From Fibrobacter sp. (GTDB lineage Bacteria > Fibrobacterota > Fibrobacteria > Fibrobacterales > Fibrobacteraceae), in assembly GCA_024399035.1 (NCBI GenBank), contig JAKSID010000006.1, positions 26,938-90,937 of the forward strand: a stretch of 64,000 nucleotides of DNA, given 5' to 3'. A model generated the notes under the pieces. It did no database searches. It had not been told where the DNA came from and saw nothing but the letters and a program-made list of their open reading frames with translations. Shown in pieces: positions 15,669 through 24,327 of this stretch (position 1 is the stretch's first letter; every line of letters begins with the position of its first letter). Made by a program: the position numbers and the translations under genes.

Positions 15669-17622
15669 CGGTAATCTTCTCTACGATTCCGCCGGTTGTC
15701 AAGATCTCCGGCAGCACGATCTGCTTGCTTGCATCACCCTTGGGGTAGATGGCGTAGGCGGGCACGCCGGACTTGCCCATGCTCTTTAGCAAGGCGTTTA
15801 CGTCGGGCGTTTCGCGGGTCCAGTCGGCCTTGACGCGGGCGACGTTCAGGCTGTCCATGGCGCGGGTAAAGTCTTCGCGGTTTAACACGGCGGCTTCGTT
15901 TGCCTTGCAGGTCAGGCACCAGTCTGCAGAAACATCAATGAACACGGTGCGTCCGGCCTTGGCCATTTCCGCAATTAATGCGGGGCTGTAGCGGTACCAT
16001 CCGTCTTCGGTCATCTGTTCTGCCATGCGGGCGTCAAAGCGGGATTGCACCACTGCGTCGTAGCGCGGGGCCAGAACTCCGAACCAAACGCCAACAAGCA
16101 AAACGGTAGCGCCTGCCGCTACGCTAATTTCTCGAACGAAGGCGACGCCCGGCGGGGCAATCTTGCCCAAGGCGATACTTGCGATCACAGACAATGCTAG
16201 TACGACAATAAACAGTCCCACGCCTTCGCGACCGGCCTGCTCGTTTACAATCCAGAGGAGCCATGCCACGGTAGCGAACAAAAGAACGCCCATAACCTTC
16301 TGCAGCTTCACCATCCAGGGACCGGGCTTGGGCAAGACCTTCAAGAGGGAGGGGAAGGCGCTAACCAAAAGGTAGGGAAATGCAAGGCCAAGGCCTGCTG
16401 CGGTAAAGAACAGGAACAGCACCGGGGCGCTTGCGGTAAATGCAAAGCCCATGGCGGTACCAAGGAAGGGGGCGGAGCAGGGGGTGCTTAAAAGAACCAG
16501 CAGGGCGCCTGTAAAGAATGCGCCCACCAGGCCGGACTTTTGGCCTGCGGCATCCATCTTGGTGGTGGCTGTCCACGGAAGCCAAACTTCGAAAACGCCG
16601 AAGAAACTCATGGCGAAAGCGGACAAGATAACGACCATGAAGGCGATGAATCCCGGGCTTTGGAACTGCATGCCCCAGCCTGCGTTACCGCCGCTGATTT
16701 TAATGACGGTGACAATGGCGGCCAACACCCAGAAACTTACCAGGATGCCAGCGGCGGTGCTAAAGCCCAAGGCAAGCAACTTGCCTCGGCTTTCGCCTGC
16801 CTGTTTGATCAGGCTGAACAACTTCAACGAAAGAACAGGCAGAACGCAGGGCATCAAGTTCAAGATGACTCCGCCCAACAATGCAAAAAGTAAAAGTGCC
16901 AGCGTTCCTGCAACACCCTCCGGTGCAGAACTCGCGGCGTTTCCCTCCGGCGCAACTCCTTCGGCGCTTCCAACGTCCGCGGCGCTTTCTTCCGGTGCAG
17001 AACTTTCAGCGTTTGCCGCAGCCCACTGGGCCGCAAGATCTACTCCCTTATTATCGGAGTTTGCCTGCTCGTTTTTTTTTACAGCAGTTCCGCTTGCGCC
17101 GCCAAACTTGTCGTTCAACAAAATCGTCTTTTCTGCCGGAGCCAGGCAGATAGAATTATCGCAAGCTTGGTAATGGAACGTTACCTTGGTTGTAAGGCTA
17201 TCGTAGCCCGCAACTACGCTGTCGATGGGCAGTTCCACTTGGAAATTTCCGCGGAATACCAGGTTCTCCAAGTCCAATGCCTCGCTGTATTCCTTAATGG
17301 GCTTGGGCCACTTGGGCTCGCCAAAGAAAATGCCCTGGGCTTCCACGTCAATGGAAGATGGCTTCAAGAATTCTTCGGCAGCGATATTGGCGTTAACATG
17401 CCAGTTGTCGGGAATGATAATGTTGACAATCAGCTTGGAATCTGCCTTCAGTTCGCCTACGGAATAGTCCATCCATATTTCCGGAGGAGGCATTCCGTTC
17501 ATGTTGAATTCCTGAGCGGAGGTTGTCAAGGGTAAGATCAATAAAAAGGCCAGGAACAATGCATTTTGCAAACAATTGTTGGCAAAATTTCTAGAGCCCT
17601 TTTTTTTCACGTTCAATTTCAT
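15661..17622 (-). CDS. dsbD: Thiol:disulfide interchange protein DsbD
   Basis: The 653-residue protein has a signal peptide (ending TTSAQ), a periplasmic alpha domain with the paired Cys of YQACDNSICLAP, an Ala/Glu/Ser-rich linker, eight or so membrane segments with the redox Cys in MPCVLPVLSLK and STPCSAPFLG, and a C-terminal thioredoxin domain with the CLTC active site (SADWCLTCKANE). It passes electrons from cytoplasmic thioredoxin to periplasmic proteins, keeping Cys pairs reduced for cytochrome maturation or isomerases. The length is close to E. coli DsbD (565) plus the linker. It is divergent from the ECF sigma gene. Confidence 0.93.
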   Translation of the reverse strand: MKLNVKKKGSRNFANNCLQNALFLAFLLILPLTTSAQEFNMNGMPPPEIWMDYSVGELKADSKLIVNIIIPDNWHVNANIAAEEFLKPSSIDVEAQGIFFGEPKWPKPIKEYSEALDLENLVFRGNFQVELPIDSVVAGYDSLTTKVTFHYQACDNSICLAPAEKTILLNDKFGGASGTAVKKNEQANSDNKGVDLAAQWAAANAESSAPEESAADVGSAEGVAPEGNAASSAPEGVAGTLALLLFALLGGVILNLMPCVLPVLSLKLFSLIKQAGESRGKLLALGFSTAAGILVSFWVLAAIVTVIKISGGNAGWGMQFQSPGFIAFMVVILSAFAMSFFGVFEVWLPWTATTKMDAAGQKSGLVGAFFTGALLVLLSTPCSAPFLGTAMGFAFTASAPVLFLFFTAAGLGLAFPYLLVSAFPSLLKVLPKPGPWMVKLQKVMGVLLFATVAWLLWIVNEQAGREGVGLFIVVLALSVIASIALGKIAPPGVAFVREISVAAGATVLLVGVWFGVLAPRYDAVVQSRFDARMAEQMTEDGWYRYSPALIAEMAKAGRTVFIDVSADWCLTCKANEAAVLNREDFTRAMDSLNVARVKADWTRETPDVNALLKSMGKSGVPAYAIYPKGDASKQIVLPEILTTGGIVEKITGK

Positions 17623-17673
17623 AAATTATCACCCAACTGAAAGACCGCTGTCAAAATTCTCGTGTTTTCTTAT

Positions 17674-18279
17674 ATGGATAACCAAAGAATTTTTACAGAA
17701 CCAAATCAAAAACTCGAAAGCGTTTGGAAGGAAAACGCAACACAAATCTATAAACTTTGTTCTTGCAAGAGTAATTCTCCCGAGGCGGCTGATGACCTTT
17801 TTCAGGATGTTGCCTTGAAATTTTGCAAAAACGCCAGCACCCTGAATCTGGACGAGCCCATGTTCCACTGGTTTTCTGTGGTGGTGAAAAATGCCCATCA
17901 CGACCAGTTTAGAAGGCTGTTTCACGAAACGCCCTTTTCCAACCTCGCAGAAAAGCAGGCCTCTTACGATGTTTTTCCTGTGGCATCCTCGTGCCACCTC
18001 AATGATGATATAAGGCAGACCCAGGTTGAAAAGGGCTTGAACTACCTTATGTCGGAGTTGTCTGGGTTTGAGAAAACATCTATTGAACTCACCTACATCG
18101 ATGGCATGTCCCTAGATGAGGCTAGCGCTTGTCAACGGGTTTCTAGGCGCGTTTTGACAAAAAGGCGTCGCAGGGCCTTTTTGAAAATGCGGAAAAAGAG
18201 GGAGGATCAGGAAGTGTTGATAAAAAAGAACAACGCTCTGGCACAAATTTTGGATGTAATTACAACGCAGGCGGGTTAA
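17674..18279 (+). CDS. ECF-type RNA polymerase sigma factor
   Basis: The 201-residue protein has a sigma region 2 (DDLFQDVALKFCKN and HWFSVVVKNAHHDQFRR) and a region 4 helix-turn-helix (EKTSIELTYIDGMSLDEASACQRVSRRVLTKRRRRAF). The family directs RNA polymerase to stress or envelope promoters. No anti-sigma gene with a membrane segment is adjacent. Instead a propeller protein follows after 12 bases, probably in one operon. The region 4 tail is unusually Arg/Lys-rich. ATG 17674 is preferred over an in-frame GTG at 17662. Confidence 0.85.
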   Translation: MDNQRIFTEPNQKLESVWKENATQIYKLCSCKSNSPEAADDLFQDVALKFCKNASTLNLDEPMFHWFSVVVKNAHHDQFRRLFHETPFSNLAEKQASYDVFPVASSCHLNDDIRQTQVEKGLNYLMSELSGFEKTSIELTYIDGMSLDEASACQRVSRRVLTKRRRRAFLKMRKKREDQEVLIKKNNALAQILDVITTQAG

Positions 18280-18291
18280 ATTTCGTAATTT

Positions 18292-20361
18292 TTGAGGGTG
18301 AAGATAATTCCCCGCATTTTTGTTGTCCTGTTTTTGATCACCCAGGTGATGGCTGCCGATATTTGGCAGTCTACTTCCAATCCGTTCCCTATTTACGATG
18401 GGGTTCCTTACGGAGCAGGAGTAATGCTTGCTACAGGTGGTGGAATTCGTTACAGGTCATTGAATGACGATCAAATGTTCCATTCCGAAGATGGTCTGGA
18501 AACATCTAAGTTTTCGTCTATTGCAGCAACAAAGGGTGGCCTTCTCGCTATTTCTGAGTTTGGTCAGATTGCGGTTTACGTGGATGCCAGGAATGCATGG
18601 CGTGTCATGAATCGTTCTTATGTGTCGAATAAGTCTCATGTGGTGGCTGGTTCTGCGGCTAGTGCCGAATTTGTTTTGGTGATACCCTTTGAAGACCGTC
18701 TCGCCTTTTTTGACATTCATAAGGAATCATCTATTATCACCATTAATCGCATTGGCTCAAAGTCTCTGGTAGACGATGGCGTTACCCGTGTGGCCATTCA
18801 TGGCGATTCCCTTTACGTGCGTCTAAAATCCGAGGTCTATGCACGTAAGATGAATTGGAACGATATGATGCAGGATGCTCGCTTGAATGATCCGGAGTCC
18901 TGGATAAAACAGGATCCTTCTGCTGATATTGAAGGACTGGACCTGCGAGACTCTGTGTGGACCATTGAAGCAAATAATGGTTCATTTGAAATGACTAGTG
19001 AAAGTATCCACTACGTGAATGGCTCGCAAAGGGAAGACTTGTCTAAACGAGATGACATCCAGATGCACTCTTTTTATGAAGTGACGAATATGCCGAACGG
19101 TGGTTTTCTTGCCGCTACGACTTATGGAAAGTTTGGGGCAAGTGAAGCGGTCCACTGGTGGGTTTCCAGCTTTGCTTACGATGGATATGGAAGTAACGAA
19201 GCTGCATCCAACTTGCGAATGAAGACTTTGTCCGTTTTGCCTAATGGCTATATCTTCTTCCATCCCTGGGGCCAGGGCTTCTTTATCTTTGAAAAAGACG
19301 GCAACGAAATGGTCTATGCTTTCAAGCCAAGTTCAGGTCATTGCTTTGATGAATTTGTTGATAATTTCCCGGTGGCGTTCTCGTCTATTCCTGCTCCGGA
19401 TGGATCCGGCTTTTTGACAGCATCGTTGAGCAACGATGGATACAGCCTTGTTTACTTTACAAAGAATGGTGAGGTGCATTGCGCCAAGAATATCGGCTCT
19501 ACGATTGCCGGCGGGCCTATGTATGCAAAAATCGATGATGACGGTTCCTGGGTTGTATACGTGGGAACAAAGGAAAGCTTTGGTTATGGTGAAGAGGGCG
19601 GTCTGGATATTGTTCGTTTCTCTGCTCCCAAGTCCAATGGTAATGAGTTAGTAAATGTGAAGGTTAAGTCCGTGAACGGTATTCATCCGTCTCCTTCCGA
19701 TGCTGCATATGATTCTGTAGGAAATCGTCTTTGGTTGGTATCTTCCTCCATGATTGCCTATTATGACGAGGAGTCTGATACTTTGCTTTCTCCCACATCC
19801 ATTAATGGCGTGCTTGGTGCAGATTTTACTTCTATTGAAGCAGATGTGCACGGAAATCTGTGGGTTGGTTCATCGAACCAGGGTGTCTTTAGGCTTTCTC
19901 TCAAGGGCAAGTCTCCGGATTCCTTGTCCACCATTCGATATACAACGAAAAATGGATTGTTCGATGACGACGTGAAGGATTTGGCTATTGACCCTGTCCT
20001 TGGTGTTGCCTGCTTTGCCCATGAAAATGGTATGTCCTGCGTAACGCGTAATGACCTGAAACGGGCCAAGGGAAATATGACGGACTCAGCAAAGGCGGAT
20101 GTGGCTGCCTATCCGATTCCTTTCCGACCCAAGATTCATCGGGCATTTATCATTGAGAATATCGCTGAAAACGCCTCTGTCAGTATCTATAATAGGGGCG
20201 GTGCCTTAATCCAGTATTTCCATGGCGAAGACGTCTATGGAGGCCGTATCGATTGGGATGGTATGGGCAAGGATGGCAAGCTTGTGACTCCGGGCGTGTA
20301 CTATTATGTGGTAAAGTCGCCTACCAAGACTAAGAAGGGTAAGTTCATCGTTATCCACTAG
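18292..20361 (+). CDS. Secreted two-component-propeller-like protein with T9SS sorting domain
   Basis: The 689-residue protein has a signal peptide (ending TQVMAA) and beta-propeller repeats resembling Reg_prop (for example GLFDDDVKDLAIDPVLGVACFAHENGMS). A C-terminal FlgD/T9SS type-A-like domain begins YPIPFRP and ends in GKFIVIH. There is no histidine kinase or response regulator domain, so it is a propeller on its own, resembling PorZ of T9SS in broad layout. Its start is odd: no ATG precedes the signal peptide, so TTG 18292 or GTG 18298 must be used, with GAGG nearly touching the GTG. It follows the ECF sigma gene by 12 bases. Confidence 0.7.
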   Translation: MRVKIIPRIFVVLFLITQVMAADIWQSTSNPFPIYDGVPYGAGVMLATGGGIRYRSLNDDQMFHSEDGLETSKFSSIAATKGGLLAISEFGQIAVYVDARNAWRVMNRSYVSNKSHVVAGSAASAEFVLVIPFEDRLAFFDIHKESSIITINRIGSKSLVDDGVTRVAIHGDSLYVRLKSEVYARKMNWNDMMQDARLNDPESWIKQDPSADIEGLDLRDSVWTIEANNGSFEMTSESIHYVNGSQREDLSKRDDIQMHSFYEVTNMPNGGFLAATTYGKFGASEAVHWWVSSFAYDGYGSNEAASNLRMKTLSVLPNGYIFFHPWGQGFFIFEKDGNEMVYAFKPSSGHCFDEFVDNFPVAFSSIPAPDGSGFLTASLSNDGYSLVYFTKNGEVHCAKNIGSTIAGGPMYAKIDDDGSWVVYVGTKESFGYGEEGGLDIVRFSAPKSNGNELVNVKVKSVNGIHPSPSDAAYDSVGNRLWLVSSSMIAYYDEESDTLLSPTSINGVLGADFTSIEADVHGNLWVGSSNQGVFRLSLKGKSPDSLSTIRYTTKNGLFDDDVKDLAIDPVLGVACFAHENGMSCVTRNDLKRAKGNMTDSAKADVAAYPIPFRPKIHRAFIIENIAENASVSIYNRGGALIQYFHGEDVYGGRIDWDGMGKDGKLVTPGVYYYVVKSPTKTKKGKFIVIH

Positions 20362-20370
20362 AAAGGTTTT

Positions 20371-20775
20371 ATGAAAAAGTTTTTCGTCTTGTTTGTTATT
20401 GCTGTTACTGCACTTCTTGTTTCTTGCGCAGGAGAAAGGCAGGGCATGGTATGTGAAGAGATTGAGTATCGACTGAACACCCAGACATACACTCCGGATC
20501 AGCGTGCCTTTATGGAAGATGAACTTCAGTCTTGTCGTGCCGAGGAGGCTCAAAAGAAGAATGAGTCTGCCGCTACCCGCAAGAGCATCTACGACCGTTA
20601 TGCCGCAAGCGACAGCACGGCAAAGACTTCCGATGAACCTCGGGATGTTTCTGTGTCCGAGGCGCTAAAGGATTCCTCTGGCGTTGAGACAGAAAGTATC
20701 TATGACCGTTATTCTAACAAGAATTCCGAAGCTTCCGCTGACACGTCAGCGAACGAAGTCTCGAACTTTCAGTAG
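20371..20775 (+). CDS. Lipoprotein with repeated SIYDRY motif
   Basis: The 134-residue protein has a lipobox (LLVSC, Cys19) and then a helical, polar body (QAFMEDELQSCRAEEAQKKN-like). A SIYDRY motif occurs twice, as KSIYDRYAAS near residue 71 and ESIYDRYSNK near 110. The second copy is followed by a Ser/Asn-rich end. No family is recognised. The repeat may be a binding motif for a partner. It lies 9 bases after the propeller gene, so it is likely the third gene of that operon. Confidence 0.65.
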   Translation: MKKFFVLFVIAVTALLVSCAGERQGMVCEEIEYRLNTQTYTPDQRAFMEDELQSCRAEEAQKKNESAATRKSIYDRYAASDSTAKTSDEPRDVSVSEALKDSSGVETESIYDRYSNKNSEASADTSANEVSNFQ

Positions 20776-20787
20776 TAAGGTTTCAAA

Positions 20788-22143
20788 ATGGCTGTAGTGC
20801 AAACTCTTGCTGGCGAAAATTTTGAACCGGAACTTCCGAAGCGCTTGCTTAAAATTGCAGAGGACATCGTTGCTGCCGGTGGCCGCGCCTATCTTGTGGG
20901 CGGCTGGGTTCGCGATGCCCTCCTCGGCAAGAACTGCCGCGATTACGATGTAGAAGTCTACGACCTGGAGCAGGATCAGCTGCTGCCCATTCTTTCCAAG
21001 TACGGCAAGACCAATCTTGTGGGAAAGGCCTTTGGCGTTATCCACCTTTCCATGAAGGGCGAGTCCTTGGACTTTTCTTTCCCCCGTACAGAGAGCAAGG
21101 TGGGTTACGGCCATAAGGGTTTTGTGGTTCATACCGACGCCAAGCTGAGTTTTAAGGAGGCCGCCCTCCGCCGTGACTTTACCATCAACGCCATGGGCAT
21201 GGAACTTCCGGACCTTAAGCTTTGCGATCCCTATGGTGGCATCGAGGATTTGAAGAACCGTTGCCTGCGTCATGTGGGGCCTGCTTTTGCCGAGGATTCC
21301 CTCCGCATTTTGCGCGGTGTGCAGTTCGCCAGCCGATTCGTACTGAATCTTGCGCCCGAGACAGTGGAAATGTGCCGCACCTTGTCTTTGGACGACTTGA
21401 GCATCGAACGCCTTTTCGAAGAATTCAAGAAGTGGCTGTTAAAGCCGGGCAAGCCGTCCCTGGGCCTAAAGGCCTTTTTGGATATTAAGCTGGATGAATA
21501 TTTCCCGGAGGTATCGCCTTTTACCAGTGCGTCGTCCGCTAGCGTGTCTTCTGCTGACGCATCCCGTGAGGAAGGTTGGAATATCCTGGGGCAACTTCTG
21601 GATTCCATGGCTAGCAACCGTGATGGTCTTACGGATGAAGAAGCTTCTGAACTTGCCTTTGCCGCATTGCTTTCTGGAAACGCTTTCCCGGGTTGTAGCT
21701 CCGAGAATGTGAAGGACGTTGCCAACAAGTTCCTTGCCCGCATTACAAACGAAATTCACCTGGTGCGTAAGGTTCCCGAAATCCTCAAGTGCTATAGCGA
21801 ACTGGATTTTGAGACTGTTCCCTCGGCTCCCGTACTGCGTCGCCTGGCGGTTCGTCTGGACGGTTTAAAACTTTTGACCCTGCTGGTAAAATCCACCCCC
21901 GCGCCTTTATTCAAGTCCGCCACCTTCGCCGACGCCCTTCTGCAGGCCGCCCGCGACTTAGACTTGTTTAACGCAGCGCCCCAGCCTTTCCTTACAGGTA
22001 AGATGCTGCTGGATCTAGGCGTCAAGCCCGGCAAGCAAATGGGTGAAATCATTAAGAAAAGTTTTGAACTTCAGTTGGATGGCGAACTGGCCGATGCTGC
22101 TGCCGCCCTTGTCTGGGCCAAGGCCGAAATTACTTCCACCTAA
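20788..22143 (+). CDS. cca: CCA tRNA nucleotidyltransferase / poly(A) polymerase family protein
   Basis: The 451-residue protein has the class II nucleotidyltransferase N-terminus: YLVGGWVRDALLGKNCRDYDVEVY (GG and DxD motifs), RRDFTINAMG and RILRGVQFASRF. A variable helical C-terminus follows. Such enzymes add or repair the CCA end of tRNAs. A poly(A)-polymerase role cannot be excluded from sequence alone. It follows the SIYDRY lipoprotein by 12 bases with an AAGG site. Its last 14 bases overlap the 3' end of the convergent glycosyltransferase gene. Confidence 0.9.
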   Translation: MAVVQTLAGENFEPELPKRLLKIAEDIVAAGGRAYLVGGWVRDALLGKNCRDYDVEVYDLEQDQLLPILSKYGKTNLVGKAFGVIHLSMKGESLDFSFPRTESKVGYGHKGFVVHTDAKLSFKEAALRRDFTINAMGMELPDLKLCDPYGGIEDLKNRCLRHVGPAFAEDSLRILRGVQFASRFVLNLAPETVEMCRTLSLDDLSIERLFEEFKKWLLKPGKPSLGLKAFLDIKLDEYFPEVSPFTSASSASVSSADASREEGWNILGQLLDSMASNRDGLTDEEASELAFAALLSGNAFPGCSSENVKDVANKFLARITNEIHLVRKVPEILKCYSELDFETVPSAPVLRRLAVRLDGLKLLTLLVKSTPAPLFKSATFADALLQAARDLDLFNAAPQPFLTGKMLLDLGVKPGKQMGEIIKKSFELQLDGELADAAAALVWAKAEITST

Positions 22144-23233
22144 ATGCGCCCGTGATTCCTGCAGGCACGCAGAATACGATCATCGGAATCTGAATCAGTT
22201 CCGTGGGAATAAAGAAGAACATCTGACGCTTGGTGTGGAGCTTTGCAGCGGCAATGCTTAAGAAAACGAAGTCCACAATAACCTTGGGCAGAATAGAGAA
22301 TACGCACCACTGCCAAGGGCAATCCAAAAGCAAAACGCACCAGGGGCTAATGAACATCCAGATATAGTAGGTGTAGATCAGTGTCAGCAAGAAAATGTAT
22401 GCCTTGCTTTCGTAGCTGGTTCCGTTACTACTCCAGCGCGCGCGCTGGTTAAATAACTGCTTCCAGGTATCGACAGGGGCTGTTTCAATGACAGCGTCCT
22501 TGTCCAGGTTGTAGCAGACTTTGGTGCCGGGGATCTTCATCATCTTGTGGATGAGCATGTCGTCGTCACCGCTACTCAGGTTGATCAAGTCGCCAAAGCC
22601 ACCCACCTGGAAGAAAAGATCTTTTTTGTAGGCCAGGCATGCGGCACTTGCCACAATGGGGTGGCCCCAGCTAAAGCCTGCGCCTTCCATAGCGGTGTAG
22701 CCCAGGGTTTCCAGCTTCTGGAAAAGGTGGGGCATGGTGCGGCTGCCGTTGTTCTGTTTGGGGCCTTGCACAATGCAGATTCCGTCTACAAAGCGGCCTG
22801 CCATAGAGGTAATCCAGCTCTTGCGGGGCAGGCAGTCGGCATCCATGGTCAAAAGAATTTCGTTATTTGCAATCTTGAAGGCGCTTTCCAGGGCACGCTT
22901 CTTGGGGCTTGCAATCTGGGGCAGGTCCTGGGAAAGGCTGAGTACGCGGAACCTGGGGTGGTCCTTTGCAAAGTTTTCAAGGATTTCCTTGGTGCGGTCC
23001 GTAGAGCGGTCGTCTACGCAAATCACTTCCCATTCGCCGGCATAATCCTGGGCGGCCAGGGCTTCAAGGGTTCTCTGGGCGAATTCTTCTTCGTTGCGCA
23101 TGGGCACCACCACCGTTACGCTTGGGGTCGCCTTAGGGCCCTTGTAACGATGCGTGCGAATAAGTCCTATGATAAAGAATAGGAACAAAAGCGAATAAAT
23201 CGCTGTTAAGCATGCAATGAGAATGCCACCCAT
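22130..23233 (-). CDS. Membrane GT2 glycosyltransferase
   Basis: The 367-residue protein has an N-terminal membrane helix, a GT2 domain with VVVPMRNEEE (nucleotide-binding), MDADC (DxD metal motif) and NQRARWSS (QxxRW, typical of processive GT2 enzymes), and two or three C-terminal membrane segments. It should transfer a sugar from a nucleotide donor to a membrane acceptor or to a growing chain at the inner face of the membrane. The substrate is not shown by the sequence. The nearby lpxA points loosely to envelope glycolipids. It is convergent with cca and divergent from lpxA. Confidence 0.85.
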   Translation of the reverse strand: MGGILIACLTAIYSLLFLFFIIGLIRTHRYKGPKATPSVTVVVPMRNEEEFAQRTLEALAAQDYAGEWEVICVDDRSTDRTKEILENFAKDHPRFRVLSLSQDLPQIASPKKRALESAFKIANNEILLTMDADCLPRKSWITSMAGRFVDGICIVQGPKQNNGSRTMPHLFQKLETLGYTAMEGAGFSWGHPIVASAACLAYKKDLFFQVGGFGDLINLSSGDDDMLIHKMMKIPGTKVCYNLDKDAVIETAPVDTWKQLFNQRARWSSNGTSYESKAYIFLLTLIYTYYIWMFISPWCVLLLDCPWQWCVFSILPKVIVDFVFLSIAAAKLHTKRQMFFFIPTELIQIPMIVFCVPAGITGAFRWK

Positions 23234-23304
23234 AGTGACCCTAAATTAGAAAAAAGGGAATTTGCCATCGGCTTTACTTTATCCTTTTTTGCTATTTTCA
23301 GGCC

Positions 23305-24072
23305 ATGATTCATCCTTCCGCCCTTGTTCATCCTTCTGCAAAAGTTCACGAAACGGCAATTGTCGGCCCGTGGTGTCTTGTGGATGAGGGGGCTGAAATC
23401 GGTGAGAATGTTCGCCTTGAAAGCCGAGTGCACGTCTATGGCGGTGTAAAGATCGGCGCAAATACCCGTGTTTTTGACGGTGCAGTTCTTGGCGCTCCTC
23501 CTCAGGATTTGAAATACGCCGGTGAGGCAACCCGTCTAGAAATCGGCGACGGCTGCACTATCCGCGAGTACTGTACCTTGAACCGAGGCACCGTACAGGG
23601 CGGTGGCTGTACCCGCGTTGCAGACAAAGTATTGATCATGGCTTACTCCCACGTAGGTCATGATTGCCAGATTGGCCGTGGAGTGGTCATTGCAAACGGC
23701 TGCCAGCTGGGCGGTCATGTACGCATTGGCGAGTACGCTACCATCGGCGGCGTTACGGCTATCCAGCAGCGCAATCAGGTTGGCGCCTACGCTTTCGTGG
23801 GCGGTACCTACAAGGTAGACAAGGACGTTCCGCCCTGCAGCAAGGCTTTCGGTACCCCCATCCGCTTCGGCGCCTTGAACCTCCATGCCTTGCGCCTCCA
23901 TCCCGAGGAATTTCCCCAGTCCCGTATCGAGTTCTTTGAAAAGGCTTTCCGCGATCTTTACCGCGGTAAGCGCCCTATGGCCGAAATCATCGAAGAACTG
24001 AAAAAAGGCCCGGAACCTTTGTTCCAAGCCTTTTTCGATGAACATTGGGGCGGTACTATAATTCGTCCGTAA
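23305..24072 (+). CDS. lpxA: UDP-N-acetylglucosamine acyltransferase
   Basis: The 255-residue left-handed beta-helix protein has hexapeptide repeats (IGENVRLES, VRIGEYATIGG), the catalytic His in MAYSHVGHDCQIG, and the helical C-terminal cap of LpxA (E. coli 262). It transfers an R-3-hydroxyacyl chain from acyl-ACP to UDP-GlcNAc, the first step of lipid A. Its presence supports a lipopolysaccharide-bearing outer membrane. The gene is alone here rather than in an lpxD-fabZ-lpxA cluster. Confidence 0.95.
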   Translation: MIHPSALVHPSAKVHETAIVGPWCLVDEGAEIGENVRLESRVHVYGGVKIGANTRVFDGAVLGAPPQDLKYAGEATRLEIGDGCTIREYCTLNRGTVQGGGCTRVADKVLIMAYSHVGHDCQIGRGVVIANGCQLGGHVRIGEYATIGGVTAIQQRNQVGAYAFVGGTYKVDKDVPPCSKAFGTPIRFGALNLHALRLHPEEFPQSRIEFFEKAFRDLYRGKRPMAEIIEELKKGPEPLFQAFFDEHWGGTIIRP

Positions 24073-24153
24073 TATGATGCAAAGGGGTTCCCACACGTCC
24101 ACATAGTGGATGAAGCATTTGTTAGTGCTCATTAGCCTGGACCCCCGAACTCA

Positions 24154-24184
24154 CAAAAGTCCGCTCTGGCGAACGGACTTTTTC
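24154..24184 (+). terminator. Rho-independent terminator after lpxA
   Basis: AAAGTCCG pairs with CGGACTTT around a 10-base loop, followed by TT. The stem is perfect. Confidence 0.75.
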
Positions 24185-24206
24185 TCGTGTTCTGAGCGGC
24201 GGAAAC

Positions 24207-24232
24207 ACACTTAGGAATTTATTCCTTAGTGT
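24207..24232. repeat. CACTTAGG hairpin repeat (copy 1)
   Basis: ACACTTAGGAA-TTTA-TTCCTTAGTGT pairs throughout except one central T-T mismatch. A related hairpin with the same mismatch lies at 63933-63955. The bases around it (24240-24310) are GC-rich and partly self-complementary but match no RNA family I know. Confidence 0.55.
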
Positions 24233-24327
24233 GGCCGGTCCCCGAAGGTGGAGGAGCAAACTCCCTGCTCAGGGGGCCCCTGCCCCTAAATATGTTTCGG
24301 TAGGGAAGTTTGCCCACCTTTGAATCA

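Noticed and set aside
24073..24327. tmRNA, SRP or RNase P RNA after lpxA
   Set aside because: The GC-rich hairpins have none of the conserved core of these RNAs.
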